From Rhizobium esperanzae (GTDB taxonomy: Bacteria; Pseudomonadota; Alphaproteobacteria; Rhizobiales; Rhizobiaceae), in the NCBI RefSeq assembly GCF_002204185.1, contig NZ_MXPU01000030.1:1-39417 (forward strand): DNA of 39,417 nucleotides. The letters are read 5' to 3'. Below, piece after piece: positions 1 to 7,547 of this stretch. The notes below the pieces were generated by a model. The model was not told the DNA's origin and made no database searches. It was given only the letters and a program-made list of their open reading frames with translations. Each line of letters starts with the position of its first letter. Positions within the stretch are counted from its first letter, which is position 1. A program made the position numbers and the translations under genes.

Positions 1-298
1 GGGCTCCGTCAAGCCGCACAAGAAGTTCAAGGCAGAAGCCTACATCCTGACGAAGGAAGAGGGCGGCCGTCATACGCCGTTCTTCACCAACTACCGTCCG
101 CAGTTCTACTTCCGCACGACTGACGTGACCGGCATCGTGACGCTTCCGGAAGGCACGGAAATGGTCATGCCGGGCGACAACGTCACGGTTGACGTCGAGC
201 TGATCGTTCCGATCGCGATGGAAGAAAAGCTGCGCTTCGCTATCCGCGAAGGCGGCCGCACCGTCGGCGCCGGTATCGTCGCTTCGATCGTCGAGTAA
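1..298 (+). CDS. tuf: Elongation factor Tu, C-terminal part (5' truncated by window edge)
   Basis: The reading frame from base 2 gives the last 98 residues of EF-Tu, beginning GSVKPHKKF and ending GAGIVASIVE before TAA. This is the end of domain 2 and nearly all of domain 3, with the family-typical HTPFFTNYRPQFYFRTTDVTG and MVMPGDN segments. EF-Tu is the cytosolic GTPase that delivers aminoacyl-tRNA to the ribosomal A site. Its position just upstream of rpsJ matches the str-S10 arrangement of alphaproteobacteria, so rpsL, rpsG and fusA are expected just outside the window. Rhizobia often carry two near-identical tuf copies; this would be the one next to the ribosomal cluster. Confidence 0.97.
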   Translation, partial: GSVKPHKKFKAEAYILTKEEGGRHTPFFTNYRPQFYFRTTDVTGIVTLPEGTEMVMPGDNVTVDVELIVPIAMEEKLRFAIREGGRTVGAGIVASIVE

Positions 299-604
299 TT
301 CATTCGGCCACTCCGGTGGAGTGGCCGATTCGATGACAATATTATGATGCAGGCGGCGCAAGCCGCTTGCTTATTACACAGAAATGTAGCAAATGGCGCG
401 CGAGCGCGATCTGCGTGCCGCTTTGGATGACGAAGCGGTGACTGAACAAGCAAATAAGGTGGGCTAGAAGGCCCTGAAGACTGGATAGGGACGCCGGCAT
501 CGGCGCCCTCTCGATCTTTGAAACCGGTGGTCCGCCTTAGGAAGAAAGAACAACCCGTGTCTTGTTGAGAGACATGTGGAAAACAAACACAAGGATAACG
601 TCGA
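299..604 (+). other. tuf-rpsJ intergenic region, likely S10 operon leader
   Basis: This 306-bp gap carries no convincing gene. It contains the hairpin after tuf, a small stem at 358-370 (GCAAG/CTTGC) and a stronger one at 487-509 (8 bp with one bulged A, loop GGCATC). I found no clear -35/-10 pair. In other bacteria the mRNA ahead of rpsJ is a regulatory leader, for example bound by L4 in gammaproteobacteria. A similar role here is an inference from position and structure only. Confidence 0.4.
304..328 (+). terminator. Terminator-like hairpin after tuf
   Basis: Bases 304-314 pair perfectly with 318-328 around a 3-nt loop, an 11-bp GC-rich stem six bases after the tuf stop codon. The following sequence (ttcgatgac) has no real T-run, so it may act as a processing or stabilising hairpin or a weak terminator rather than a strong intrinsic one. 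Confidence 0.6.
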
Positions 605-913
605 ATGAACGGCCAAAATATCCGCATTCGCCTGAAGGCGTTCGATCACCGGATTCTCGATGCTTCCACGCGCGAGATCGTGTCGACGGCGAAGCGCACC
701 GGTGCAAGCGTCCGGGGCCCCGTTCCGCTTCCGACCCGCATCGAGAAGTTTACGGTCAACCGGTCCCCGCACATCGACAAGAAGAGCCGCGAACAGTTCG
801 AGATGCGCACGCATAAGCGCCTGCTCGACATCGTAGACCCGACCCCGCAGACGGTAGACGCGCTGATGAAGCTCGATCTCGCCGCCGGTGTCGATGTTGA
901 GATCAAGCTCTGA
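605..913 (+). CDS. rpsJ: 30S ribosomal protein S10 (NusE)
   Basis: The 102-aa product matches S10 over its whole length, for example IRIRLKAFDH near the start and SREQFEMRTHKRL. It is a 30S head protein and, as NusE, pairs with NusB in transcription antitermination, which is relevant here because the cluster holds many terminator-like hairpins. The start is set by AAGGA at 591-595, nine bases upstream of ATG. It opens the S10 block; rplC follows after 33 bp. Length is as expected (E. coli S10 is 103 aa) and nothing is unusual. Confidence 0.98.
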   Translation: MNGQNIRIRLKAFDHRILDASTREIVSTAKRTGASVRGPVPLPTRIEKFTVNRSPHIDKKSREQFEMRTHKRLLDIVDPTPQTVDALMKLDLAAGVDVEIKL

Positions 914-946
914 GCTTGCTCGAGCTGAGTTGGAAGGATTGAACCG

Positions 947-1588
947 ATGCGTTCAGGTGTGATTGCACAAAAGGTGGGAATGACCCGCGTTTACAACGAC
1001 GCCGGCGAGCATGTCCCGGTAACGGTACTGCGTATGGACGGCTGCCAGGTCGTTGCCACGCGCACTGTCGAAAAGAATGGCTATACCGCAGTTCAGCTCG
1101 GTGCCGGCCAGGCGAAGGTAAAGAACACGTCGAAGGCGATGCGCGGCAACTTTGCCGTTGCCAACGTCGAGCCGAAGGCCAAGCTCGCAGAATTCCGCGT
1201 GTCGGAAGATAATCTGCTGGAGATCGGCACGGAGCTCAAGGCGGGTCACTTTGCCGCCGGTCAGCTCGTCGATGTGACGGGTACGACCATCGGTAAGGGT
1301 TTTGCCGGCGCCATGAAGCGCCACGGTTTCGGCGGTCTGCGCGCCACGCACGGTGTGTCGGTTTCGCACCGTTCGCACGGTTCGACCGGCTCGCGCCAGG
1401 ATCCGGGCAAGGTTTTCAAGAACAAGAAGATGGCTGGTCACATGGGCCAGACGCGCGTCACGACGCAGAACCTGGAAGTGGTTTCGACCGACGAAGATCG
1501 TGGTCTGATCCTGATCAAGGGTGCTGTTCCTGGTTCCAAGGGTGCCTGGATCATCGTGCGCGACGCCGTCAAGTCGGCCGCGAAGTAA
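947..1588 (+). CDS. rplC: 50S ribosomal protein L3
   Basis: The 213-aa protein begins MRSGVIAQKVGMTRVY and carries the L3 hallmark stretch with GFGGLRATHG and SHRSHGSTGS (about residues 126-147). L3 binds 23S rRNA near the peptidyl-transferase centre and is an early assembly protein. GGAAGGA at 932-938 lies eight bases before the ATG. It sits between rpsJ and rplD in canonical S10 order, with only 13 bp before rplD, consistent with cotranscription. Confidence 0.98.
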   Translation: MRSGVIAQKVGMTRVYNDAGEHVPVTVLRMDGCQVVATRTVEKNGYTAVQLGAGQAKVKNTSKAMRGNFAVANVEPKAKLAEFRVSEDNLLEIGTELKAGHFAAGQLVDVTGTTIGKGFAGAMKRHGFGGLRATHGVSVSHRSHGSTGSRQDPGKVFKNKKMAGHMGQTRVTTQNLEVVSTDEDRGLILIKGAVPGSKGAWIIVRDAVKSAAK

Positions 1589-1601
1589 GGGAGCCAGATC
1601 A

Positions 1602-2222
1602 ATGGAATTGAACGTCAAGACCCTCGAGGGAAAAGACGCCGGGAAGGTCTCCCTTTCGGACGAGATTTTCGGCCTCGAGCCCCGCGAAGACATTCTCGCC
1701 CGCGTTATCCGCTGGCAGCTTGCCAAGAAGCAGCAGGGCACGCACAAGGCAAAGGGCCGCGCTGAAGTCTCGCGCACCGGCGCCAAGATGTACAAGCAGA
1801 AGGGTACGGGCCGCGCTCGTCACCATTCGGCTCGCGCTCCGCAGTTCCGCGGCGGCGGCAAGGCCCATGGCCCCGTCGTTCGCAGCCACGAGCACGACCT
1901 TCCGAAGAAGGTTCGCGCACTCGGCCTTCGCCATGCCCTTTCGGCCAAGATCAAGGCTGATGACGTCATCGTCATCGACAACTTGGTCGCCGCTGAAGCC
2001 AAGACCAAGGCTCTCGCGTCCGCTTTCGAGACGCTCGGCCTGACCAACGCCCTCTTCATCGGCGGCGCAGAGCTTGACGGCAACTTCAAGCTCGCAGCGC
2101 AGAACATCCCGAACATCGATGTTCTGCCGATCCAGGGCATCAATGTTTACGACATCGTGCGCCGCGGCAAGCTCGTGCTTTCCAAGGCTGCGGTTGAAGC
2201 GCTAGAGGAGCGATTCAAGTGA
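1602..2222 (+). CDS. rplD: 50S ribosomal protein L4
   Basis: The 206-aa protein starts MELNVKTLEGKDAGK and contains the L4 extended loop (KGRAEVSRTGAKMYKQKGTG) that reaches the peptide exit tunnel. L4 binds 23S rRNA domain I; in enterobacteria it also represses its own S10 operon. An upstream in-frame start at 1521 lies inside rplC and is rejected, because AGGGAG at 1588-1593 is correctly spaced for the ATG at 1602. Its TGA overlaps the rplW start by four bases. Confidence 0.98.
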   Translation: MELNVKTLEGKDAGKVSLSDEIFGLEPREDILARVIRWQLAKKQQGTHKAKGRAEVSRTGAKMYKQKGTGRARHHSARAPQFRGGGKAHGPVVRSHEHDLPKKVRALGLRHALSAKIKADDVIVIDNLVAAEAKTKALASAFETLGLTNALFIGGAELDGNFKLAAQNIPNIDVLPIQGINVYDIVRRGKLVLSKAAVEALEERFK

Positions 2223-2512
2223 CCGATCTTCGCCACTACGATGTGATCGTCTCTCCGGCGATCACCGAAAAGTCCACGCTGGTATCCGAAAACAACCAGG
2301 TTGTTTTCAATGTCGCCAAGCAGGCGACAAAGCCGGAAATCAAGGCTGCTGTCGAGGCGCTGTTCGGCGTCAAGGTCACGGCCGTCAACACTCTGCTGCG
2401 CAAGGGCAAGACCAAGCGGTTCCGCGGTTTCGTCGGCAAGCAGAAGGACGTGAAGAAGGCTGTCGTGACGCTGGCTGAAGGCCAGACGATCGACGTCTCC
2501 ACCGGTCTCTGA
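2219..2512 (+). CDS. rplW: 50S ribosomal protein L23
   Basis: The 97-aa product (TDLRHYDVIVSPAITEKSTL near the N-terminus) is L23, which lies at the polypeptide exit and docks trigger factor and SRP. It starts with GTG inside a GTGA overlap with the rplD stop, so translation is probably coupled to L4. GAGGAG just upstream (2206-2211) can serve as the ribosome-binding site. Length matches the family. rplB follows after 11 bp. Confidence 0.97.
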   Translation: MTDLRHYDVIVSPAITEKSTLVSENNQVVFNVAKQATKPEIKAAVEALFGVKVTAVNTLLRKGKTKRFRGFVGKQKDVKKAVVTLAEGQTIDVSTGL

Positions 2513-2523
2513 GGTATAAGAAA

Positions 2524-3360
2524 ATGGCATTGAAAACATTCAATCCGACGACCCCGAGCCAGCGTCAGCTGGTCATCGTGGACCGCTCCTCGCTCTACAA
2601 GGGCAAGCCGGTCAAGGCGCTGACGGAAGGTCTGACCAAGAGCGGCGGTCGTAACAACCTCGGCCGCATCACGGCTCGCTTCATCGGTGGCGGTCATAAG
2701 CGCAGCTACCGATTGGTCGACTTCAAGCGTCGCAAGTTCGATATCGAAGGCACGGTCGAACGTATCGAATACGATCCGAACCGCACGGCTTTCATCGCGC
2801 TGGTGACCTATTCGGATGGCGAGCAGGCCTACATCATCGCTCCGCAGCGTCTCGCTGCCGGCGACAAGGTCATCGCTTCGGAAAAGGCTGTCGACGTCAA
2901 GCCCGGCAACACCATGCCGCTGCAGTACATCCCGGTCGGCTCCATCATCCACAACGTGGAAATGAAGCCGGGCAAGGGCGGTCAGATCGCCCGCTCCGCC
3001 GGTTCCTACGCACAGCTCGTCGGCCGTGACCAGGGCATGGCGATCCTTCGCCTGAACTCCGGTGAGCAGCGCCTCGTCAGCGGCATCTGCCTTGCTTCGA
3101 TCGGTGCCGTCTCCAACCCGGACCACGCCAACATCAACGATGGCAAGGCCGGTCGTACCGTCTGGCGCGGCAAGCGTCCGCATAACCGCGGTGTCGTCAT
3201 GAACCCGGTCGACCATCCGCACGGCGGTGGTGAAGGCCGCACCTCCGGTGGTCGCCATCCGGTGACACCGTGGGGCAAGCCGACCAAGGGCAAGCGCACC
3301 CGGTCGAACAAGTCGACCGATAAGATGATCATGCGCTCGCGTCATCAGCGCAAGAAGTAA
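2524..3360 (+). CDS. rplB: 50S ribosomal protein L2
   Basis: The 278-aa protein is L2: an OB-fold N-terminal half, an SH3-like middle and the conserved MNPVDHPHGGGEGRTSGG segment near residues 222-239, which contains the histidine implicated in peptidyl-transferase centre assembly. It is slightly longer than E. coli L2 (273 aa), as is usual in alphaproteobacteria. It lies between rplW and rpsS with gaps of 11 and 15 bp, consistent with one transcript. Confidence 0.98.
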   Translation: MALKTFNPTTPSQRQLVIVDRSSLYKGKPVKALTEGLTKSGGRNNLGRITARFIGGGHKRSYRLVDFKRRKFDIEGTVERIEYDPNRTAFIALVTYSDGEQAYIIAPQRLAAGDKVIASEKAVDVKPGNTMPLQYIPVGSIIHNVEMKPGKGGQIARSAGSYAQLVGRDQGMAILRLNSGEQRLVSGICLASIGAVSNPDHANINDGKAGRTVWRGKRPHNRGVVMNPVDHPHGGGEGRTSGGRHPVTPWGKPTKGKRTRSNKSTDKMIMRSRHQRKK

Positions 3361-3375
3361 GAGAGGAAGTCTCCA

Positions 3376-3654
3376 ATGGCTCGTTCAGTATGGAAAGGTC
3401 CGTTCGTTGACGGCTATCTTCTCAAGAAGGCTGAGAAGGTTCGTGAAGGCGGACGTGCAGAAGTGATCAAGATCTGGAGCCGTCGCTCCACGATCCTGCC
3501 GCAGTTCGTCGGTCTTACCTTCGGCGTCTACAACGGCAGCAAACATGTCCCGGTCAGTGTCAATGAAGACATGGTCGGTCACAAATTCGGTGAATTCTCT
3601 CCGACCCGCACCTACTACGGTCACGGCGCGGACAAGAAGGCGAAGAGGAAGTAA
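3376..3654 (+). CDS. rpsS: 30S ribosomal protein S19
   Basis: The 92-aa protein begins MARSVWKGPFVDGYLL and has the S19 core WSRRSTILPQFVGLTFGVYNG, followed by the TRTYYGHGADKKAKRK tail. S19 forms a head complex with S13 that contacts the A-site tRNA and 16S rRNA. GAGAGGAAG (about 3361-3369) precedes the ATG. Only two bases separate its stop from rplV, which suggests translational coupling. Size and position in the S10 block are canonical. Confidence 0.98.
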   Translation: MARSVWKGPFVDGYLLKKAEKVREGGRAEVIKIWSRRSTILPQFVGLTFGVYNGSKHVPVSVNEDMVGHKFGEFSPTRTYYGHGADKKAKRK

Positions 3655-3656
3655 CA

Positions 3657-4046
3657 ATGGGCAAGGCAAAAGCCGAACGCCGGCTGAAGGACAACGAGGC
3701 GCAAGCAGTCGCCCGCACGCTCCGCGTCAGCCCCCAGAAGCTCAATCTGATTGCTGCGGCCATCCGCGGCAAAAAGGTCGAGCGTGCACTCGCTGAGCTG
3801 GAGTTCTCCCGCAAGCGCATCGCGGGCGCCGTCAGGAAGACGCTCGAATCCGCGATCGCCAACGCCGAGAATAACCACGACCTCGACGTCGACGCGCTCG
3901 TCGTCGCCGAAGCCTACGTCGGCAAGTCGATCGTCATGAAGCGTTTCCACGCTCGTGGCCGCGGTCGCGCGTCGCGCATCGAAAAGCCCTTCGCGCACCT
4001 GACGATCGTCGTTCGTGAAGTGCAGGCAGCAGAGGAGGCCGCATAA
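3657..4046 (+). CDS. rplV: 50S ribosomal protein L22
   Basis: The 129-aa protein carries the L22 fold, including ARTLRVSPQKLNLIAAAIRG and the C-terminal beta-hairpin region MKRFHARGRGRASRIEKPFAH that lines the exit tunnel and is the family's macrolide-resistance hot spot. It has an N-terminal extension relative to E. coli L22 (110 aa), typical of rhizobia. The TAA shares its last base with the rpsC start (TAATG), so the two are probably translationally coupled. Confidence 0.97.
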   Translation: MGKAKAERRLKDNEAQAVARTLRVSPQKLNLIAAAIRGKKVERALAELEFSRKRIAGAVRKTLESAIANAENNHDLDVDALVVAEAYVGKSIVMKRFHARGRGRASRIEKPFAHLTIVVREVQAAEEAA

Positions 4047-4780
4047 TGGGTCAGAAAATCAATCCAATCGGTTTCCGTCTCGGCATCAACCGTACCTGGG
4101 ATAGCCGCTGGTTCGCGGACAATGCCGAGTACGGCCAGTTGCTGCACGAAGACCTGAAGATGCGCAAGTTCGTCATGAGCGAACTGAAGCAGGCAGGCAT
4201 CTCCAAGGTGGTCATCGAGCGTCCGCACAAGAAGTGCCGCGTCACGATCCACTCGGCTCGTCCGGGCCTGATCATCGGCCGTAAGGGCGCCGACATCGAC
4301 AAGCTCCGCAAGAAGCTGTCTGATATGACCAACTCGGAAACGCACCTCAACATCGTTGAAGTGCGCAAGCCCGAAGTCGACGCGACGCTGGTCGCTCAGT
4401 CGATCGCCCAGCAGCTCGAGCGCCGCGTGGCTTTCCGCCGCGCCATGAAGCGCGCCGTTCAGTCGGCAATGCGTCTCGGTGCCGAAGGCATCAAGATCAC
4501 CTGCGCCGGCCGTCTCGGCGGGGCTGAAATCGCCCGTACGGAATGGTACCGCGAAGGTCGCGTGCCGCTGCACACGCTGCGCGCCGACATCGATTACGGC
4601 ACGGCAGAAGCCGAAACCGCATTCGGCATCTGCGGCATCAAGGTCTGGATCTTCAAGGGCGAAATCCTTGAGCACGATCCGATGGCTTCCGAACGTCGCG
4701 CGCTGGAAGGCGACGCACAGGGTCCGGCAGGCCGCGAACGCGACCGTGGCGATCGTCGCCGCGAACGCGACAACGCGTAA
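4046..4780 (+). CDS. rpsC: 30S ribosomal protein S3
   Basis: The 244-aa protein begins MGQKINPIGFRLGI. It has a type-2 KH domain with its GXXG loop in RPGLIIGRKGADIDK (about residues 71-85) and the S3 C-terminal domain (ITCAGRLGGAEIARTEWYREG). S3 shapes the mRNA entry channel and has helicase activity. The last 25 or so residues form a charged RGRDRGDRRRERDN-rich tail, a common variable extension. It overlaps rplV by one base and is followed by a 38-bp gap to rplP. Confidence 0.98.
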   Translation: MGQKINPIGFRLGINRTWDSRWFADNAEYGQLLHEDLKMRKFVMSELKQAGISKVVIERPHKKCRVTIHSARPGLIIGRKGADIDKLRKKLSDMTNSETHLNIVEVRKPEVDATLVAQSIAQQLERRVAFRRAMKRAVQSAMRLGAEGIKITCAGRLGGAEIARTEWYREGRVPLHTLRADIDYGTAEAETAFGICGIKVWIFKGEILEHDPMASERRALEGDAQGPAGRERDRGDRRRERDNA

Positions 4781-4818
4781 TTAGCGCTGGCGAAAGATAA
4801 GCTCGGAGAAGTAAGAAA

Positions 4819-5232
4819 ATGTTGCAGCCAAAGCGTACTAAGTACCGCAAGCAGTTCAAGGGCCGCATCAAGGGCGTTGCCAAGGGCGGTTCTGACCTGG
4901 CATTCGGCGAATTCGGCCTGAAGGCTCAGGAGCCCAACCGCGTCAACGCGCGCGAGATCGAAGCGGCCCGCCGCGCGATCACGCGTTACATGAAGCGCGC
5001 CGGCCGTGTATGGATCCGCGTGTTCCCGGACGTTCCGGTAACCGCAAAGCCGACCGAAGTCCGCATGGGTAAAGGTAAGGGCTCCGTTGAGTACTGGGCA
5101 TGCAAGGTCAAGCCCGGTCGTATGATGTTCGAGATCGACGGCGTCAGCGAAGAGATCGCCCGTGAGGCGCTTCGTCTCGGCTCTGCCAAGCTCTCGGTCA
5201 AGACGCGCTTCGTACAGCGCATTGCAGAGTAA
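4819..5232 (+). CDS. rplP: 50S ribosomal protein L16
   Basis: The 137-aa product starts MLQPKRTKYRKQFKGR and contains the RVFPDVPVTAKPTEVRMGKGKG stretch characteristic of L16, a late-assembling 50S protein that positions tRNA between the A and P sites. GGAGAAG upstream (4804-4810) is a plausible ribosome-binding site. It lies between rpsC and rpmC as in the canonical S10 order and has normal length. Confidence 0.98.
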   Translation: MLQPKRTKYRKQFKGRIKGVAKGGSDLAFGEFGLKAQEPNRVNAREIEAARRAITRYMKRAGRVWIRVFPDVPVTAKPTEVRMGKGKGSVEYWACKVKPGRMMFEIDGVSEEIAREALRLGSAKLSVKTRFVQRIAE

Positions 5233-5243
5233 GGATTGAGCTC

Positions 5244-5444
5244 ATGAAAGCCTCAGATGTTCGCGCGTTGACCGCCGACCAACTCAAGGACGAGCTTGCC
5301 AAGCTGAAGAAGGAGCAGTTCAACCTGCGCTTCCAGAAGGCGACCGGCCAGCTCGAAAAGTCCTCGCGCATCAACGAAGTCCGCAAGGACATCGCCCGCG
5401 TCAAAACCATTGCCCGCCAGAAGGCGGCAGAAGTTAAGGCCTAA
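5244..5444 (+). CDS. rpmC: 50S ribosomal protein L29
   Basis: The 66-aa, helix-rich protein (MKASDVRALTADQLKDELAK, then EQFNLRFQKATGQLE) is L29, which sits beside L23 at the exit tunnel. The sequence is almost entirely two antiparallel helices with many Lys and Glu, as expected. Spacing is 11 bp from rplP and 12 bp to rpsQ, so it is internal to the operon. No anomalies were seen. Confidence 0.97.
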   Translation: MKASDVRALTADQLKDELAKLKKEQFNLRFQKATGQLEKSSRINEVRKDIARVKTIARQKAAEVKA

Positions 5445-5456
5445 AGGAAGAAAAAT

Positions 5457-5696
5457 ATGCCGAAGCGCATCCTGCAGGGCGTCGTCGTTGGCGACAAGAA
5501 CGAGAAGACGGTAGTGGTTCGCGTCGAGCGTCGTTTCGCTCACCCGCTGCTCCAGAAGACCGTTCGTCGTTCCAAGAAGTACAAGGCCCACGACGAAAAC
5601 AACCAGTACAAGATCGGCGATACCGTATCCATCGAGGAATGCGCGCCGATCTCCAAGGACAAGCGCTGGACGGTGATCGCCGCCCAGGGCAAGTAA
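5457..5696 (+). CDS. rpsQ: 30S ribosomal protein S17
   Basis: The 79-aa OB-fold protein (MPKRILQGVVVGDKNEKTVV; HPLLQKTVRRSKKYKAHDE) is S17, a primary 16S rRNA binder that stabilises the 30S body. GGAAGAAA just upstream serves as ribosome-binding site. It is the last gene of the S10 block: a 261-bp gap with a strong terminator-like hairpin separates it from rplN, the same junction that divides the S10 and spc operons in E. coli. Confidence 0.97.
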   Translation: MPKRILQGVVVGDKNEKTVVVRVERRFAHPLLQKTVRRSKKYKAHDENNQYKIGDTVSIEECAPISKDKRWTVIAAQGK

Positions 5697-5751
5697 CAGA
5701 ATTTTGCGCGAGGCCTTGCGTCTCGCCGAAATATCTGTATGAAGCAGCGTC

Positions 5752-5780
5752 AGAACGCTCGAATGCCGGGCGTTCTTTTG
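5752..5780 (+). terminator. Intrinsic terminator between S10 and spc blocks
   Basis: AGAACGCTCG (5752-5761) pairs with CGGGCGTTCT (5767-5776), a 10-bp stem with one T-G wobble and the 5-nt loop AATGC, followed by TTTTG and CTTTG. It lies 55 bp after the rpsQ stop and about 180 bp before rplN. The shape is that of a Rho-independent terminator. Whether it fully terminates or attenuates cannot be seen from sequence. Confidence 0.75.
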
Positions 5781-5957
5781 CTTTGAGCGCACGGAAGGTC
5801 CCGTTCGGGAAACCACCCTGGCACGATCGACCCCGCGCTATTCAGCTATGCCGTGTTTTTGCCTGCCGTTACTGCAGGCTGGCCGGCGAACATTTTCATA
5901 AGCCGGGGTAGGGGGCTTAGGCCCAACCATTCCGGTAAACCAAGAAGGCGACCTGAT

Positions 5958-6326
5958 ATGATTCAGATGCAAACAAACCTCGACGTCGCGGATAATTCCG
6001 GCGCACGTCGTGTCATGTGCATCAAGGTGCTGGGCGGCTCGAAGCGCAAGTATGCCTCGATCGGCGACGTCATCGTCGTTTCGATCAAGGAAGCGATCCC
6101 GCGCGGCCGCGTGAAGAAGGGTGACGTGATGAAGGCGGTTGTCGTTCGCACCGCCAAGGACATCCGTCGTCCGGATGGCTCGGTCATCCGCTTCGACACC
6201 AACGCAGCAGTCCTCATCGACAACAAGAAAGAGCCGATCGGCACCCGTATCTTCGGACCGGTTCCGCGCGAACTTCGCGCCAAGAACCACATGAAGATCA
6301 TCTCGCTGGCTCCCGAAGTACTGTAA
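5958..6326 (+). CDS. rplN: 50S ribosomal protein L14
   Basis: The 122-aa protein begins MIQMQTNLDVADNSGARRVM, the classic L14 N-terminus, and ends with the conserved ELRAKNHMKIISLAPEVL. L14 contacts 16S rRNA in intersubunit bridges. A longer frame opens at 5853, but that extension (FLPAVTAGWPANIF...) is unlike L14 and lies in the leader, so the ATG at 5958 is chosen; length then equals the family norm. It opens the spc block; rplX follows after 12 bp. Confidence 0.98.
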   Translation: MIQMQTNLDVADNSGARRVMCIKVLGGSKRKYASIGDVIVVSIKEAIPRGRVKKGDVMKAVVVRTAKDIRRPDGSVIRFDTNAAVLIDNKKEPIGTRIFGPVPRELRAKNHMKIISLAPEVL

Positions 6327-6338
6327 GGAGCGGAAGCG

Positions 6339-6647
6339 ATGCAAAAGATTCGTAAAGGCGACAAGGTCGTCATGCTCGCTGGCAAGGACAAGGGCCGCAC
6401 CGGCGAAGTCGTTCAGGTTATGCCGAAGGAAGATCGTGCAGTCGTCCGTGGCGTCAACGTCGTGAAGCGCCACCAGCGCCAGACGCAGACCCAGGAAGCC
6501 GGCATCATCAACAAGGAAGCCCCGGTTCACCTGTCCAACATTGCAATCGTCGACAAGGACGGCAAGCCGACCCGCGTCGGTTTCAAGGTCGTTGACGGCA
6601 AGAAGGTCCGCGTGGCCAAGCGTTCTGGAGAAGTGATCGATGGCTGA
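6339..6647 (+). CDS. rplX: 50S ribosomal protein L24
   Basis: The 102-aa protein opens with a KOW motif (KGDKVVMLAGKDKGRTGEV, about residues 6-24), defining L24, one of the initiators of 50S assembly that binds the 5' end of 23S rRNA. The C-terminal part (SNIAIVDKDGKPTRVGF) is also typical. AAGGAGCGGAAG precedes the ATG. It overlaps rplE by eight bases, implying translational coupling. Confidence 0.97.
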   Translation: MQKIRKGDKVVMLAGKDKGRTGEVVQVMPKEDRAVVRGVNVVKRHQRQTQTQEAGIINKEAPVHLSNIAIVDKDGKPTRVGFKVVDGKKVRVAKRSGEVIDG

Positions 6648-7197
6648 GGCAAAGTACGAGCCGCGGCTCAAGAAGGAATATGTCGAGCGCATCCGCAAGG
6701 CGATGCAGGAGAAGTTCTCCTACGCCAACGAGATGATGATTCCGAAGCTCGACAAGATCGTGATCAACATGGGCGTCGGTGAGGCGACCGCTGACTCGAA
6801 GAAGCCGACGGTTGCTGCCGCCGACCTCGCAGCGATCGCCGGTCAGAAGCCGGTCATCACCCGCGCACGCAACTCTATCGCAGGCTTCAAGGTCCGCGAA
6901 AACATGCCGATCGGCGCAAAGGTCACCCTGCGCGGCGCCCGCATGTACGAGTTCCTGGATCGCCTGGTCAACATCGCGCTCCCGCGCGTTCGCGACTTCC
7001 GCGGCCTGAACCCGAAGAGCTTTGACGGCCGTGGCAACTTCGCCATGGGCATCAAGGAGCACATTGTGTTCCCTGAAATCAACTACGACAAGGTTGATCA
7101 GATGTGGGGCATGGACATCATCGTTTGCACGACGGCGACGACCGACGACGAAGCACGGACTCTCCTGAAGGAGTTCAGCTTCCCGTTCCGTCAATAA
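6640..7197 (+). CDS. rplE: 50S ribosomal protein L5
   Basis: The 185-aa protein is L5, with the family segments KLDKIVINMGVGEA, KPVITRARNSIAGFKVREN and GRGNFAMGIKEHIVFPEI. L5 binds 5S rRNA in the central protuberance and contacts P-site tRNA. GGAGAAG, inside the end of rplX, acts as ribosome-binding site, and its first eight bases overlap that gene. Length is typical (E. coli 179 aa). It is followed 32 bp later by rpsN. Confidence 0.98.
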   Translation: MAEAKYEPRLKKEYVERIRKAMQEKFSYANEMMIPKLDKIVINMGVGEATADSKKPTVAAADLAAIAGQKPVITRARNSIAGFKVRENMPIGAKVTLRGARMYEFLDRLVNIALPRVRDFRGLNPKSFDGRGNFAMGIKEHIVFPEINYDKVDQMWGMDIIVCTTATTDDEARTLLKEFSFPFRQ

Positions 7198-7229
7198 CCG
7201 TAACGACGAGCGTAGAAAAGGAACCTGAC

Positions 7230-7535
7230 ATGGCGAAGACAAGCGCAGTTGAAAAGAACAAGCGCCGCCGTAATACGGTCGCCAACCAGGCCGCAAAGCG
7301 GGCTGCGTTGAAGGCGATCATCATGAACCAGGCTCTTCCGATCGAAGAGCGGTTCAAGGCCTCGATCAAGCTGGCATCCCTGCCGCGCGATGGATCGAAG
7401 ACCCGCATTCGCAACCGTTGCGAAGTATCGGGGCGTCCGCGCGCATACTACCGCAAACTGCGCATGTCGCGTATCGCGCTGCGTGAACTCGGCAATCTCG
7501 GCAAGGTGCCGGGCATCGTCAAGTCGAGCTGGTAA
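7230..7535 (+). CDS. rpsN: 30S ribosomal protein S14 (long, zinc-free form)
   Basis: The 101-aa product starts MAKTSAVEKNKRRR and ends RELGNLGKVPGIVKSSW, typical of the long S14. It has a single Cys in RNRCEVSGRPRA and lacks the CxxC pairs of the zinc-binding short form, so it is the C-minus type normal in proteobacteria. An in-frame upstream start at 7104 lies inside rplE and is rejected; AAAAGGAA at 7216-7223 sets the ATG at 7230. S14 is in the 30S head near S3 and S10. Confidence 0.97.
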   Translation: MAKTSAVEKNKRRRNTVANQAAKRAALKAIIMNQALPIEERFKASIKLASLPRDGSKTRIRNRCEVSGRPRAYYRKLRMSRIALRELGNLGKVPGIVKSSW

Positions 7536-7547
7536 GGAGCAGGTTAG

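Noticed and set aside
2236..3345. Long minus-strand open frame (about 369 codons) opposite rplW and rplB
   Set aside because: It lies wholly antisense to two certain ribosomal genes, has no recognisable domain, and long antisense frames are common at this GC content.
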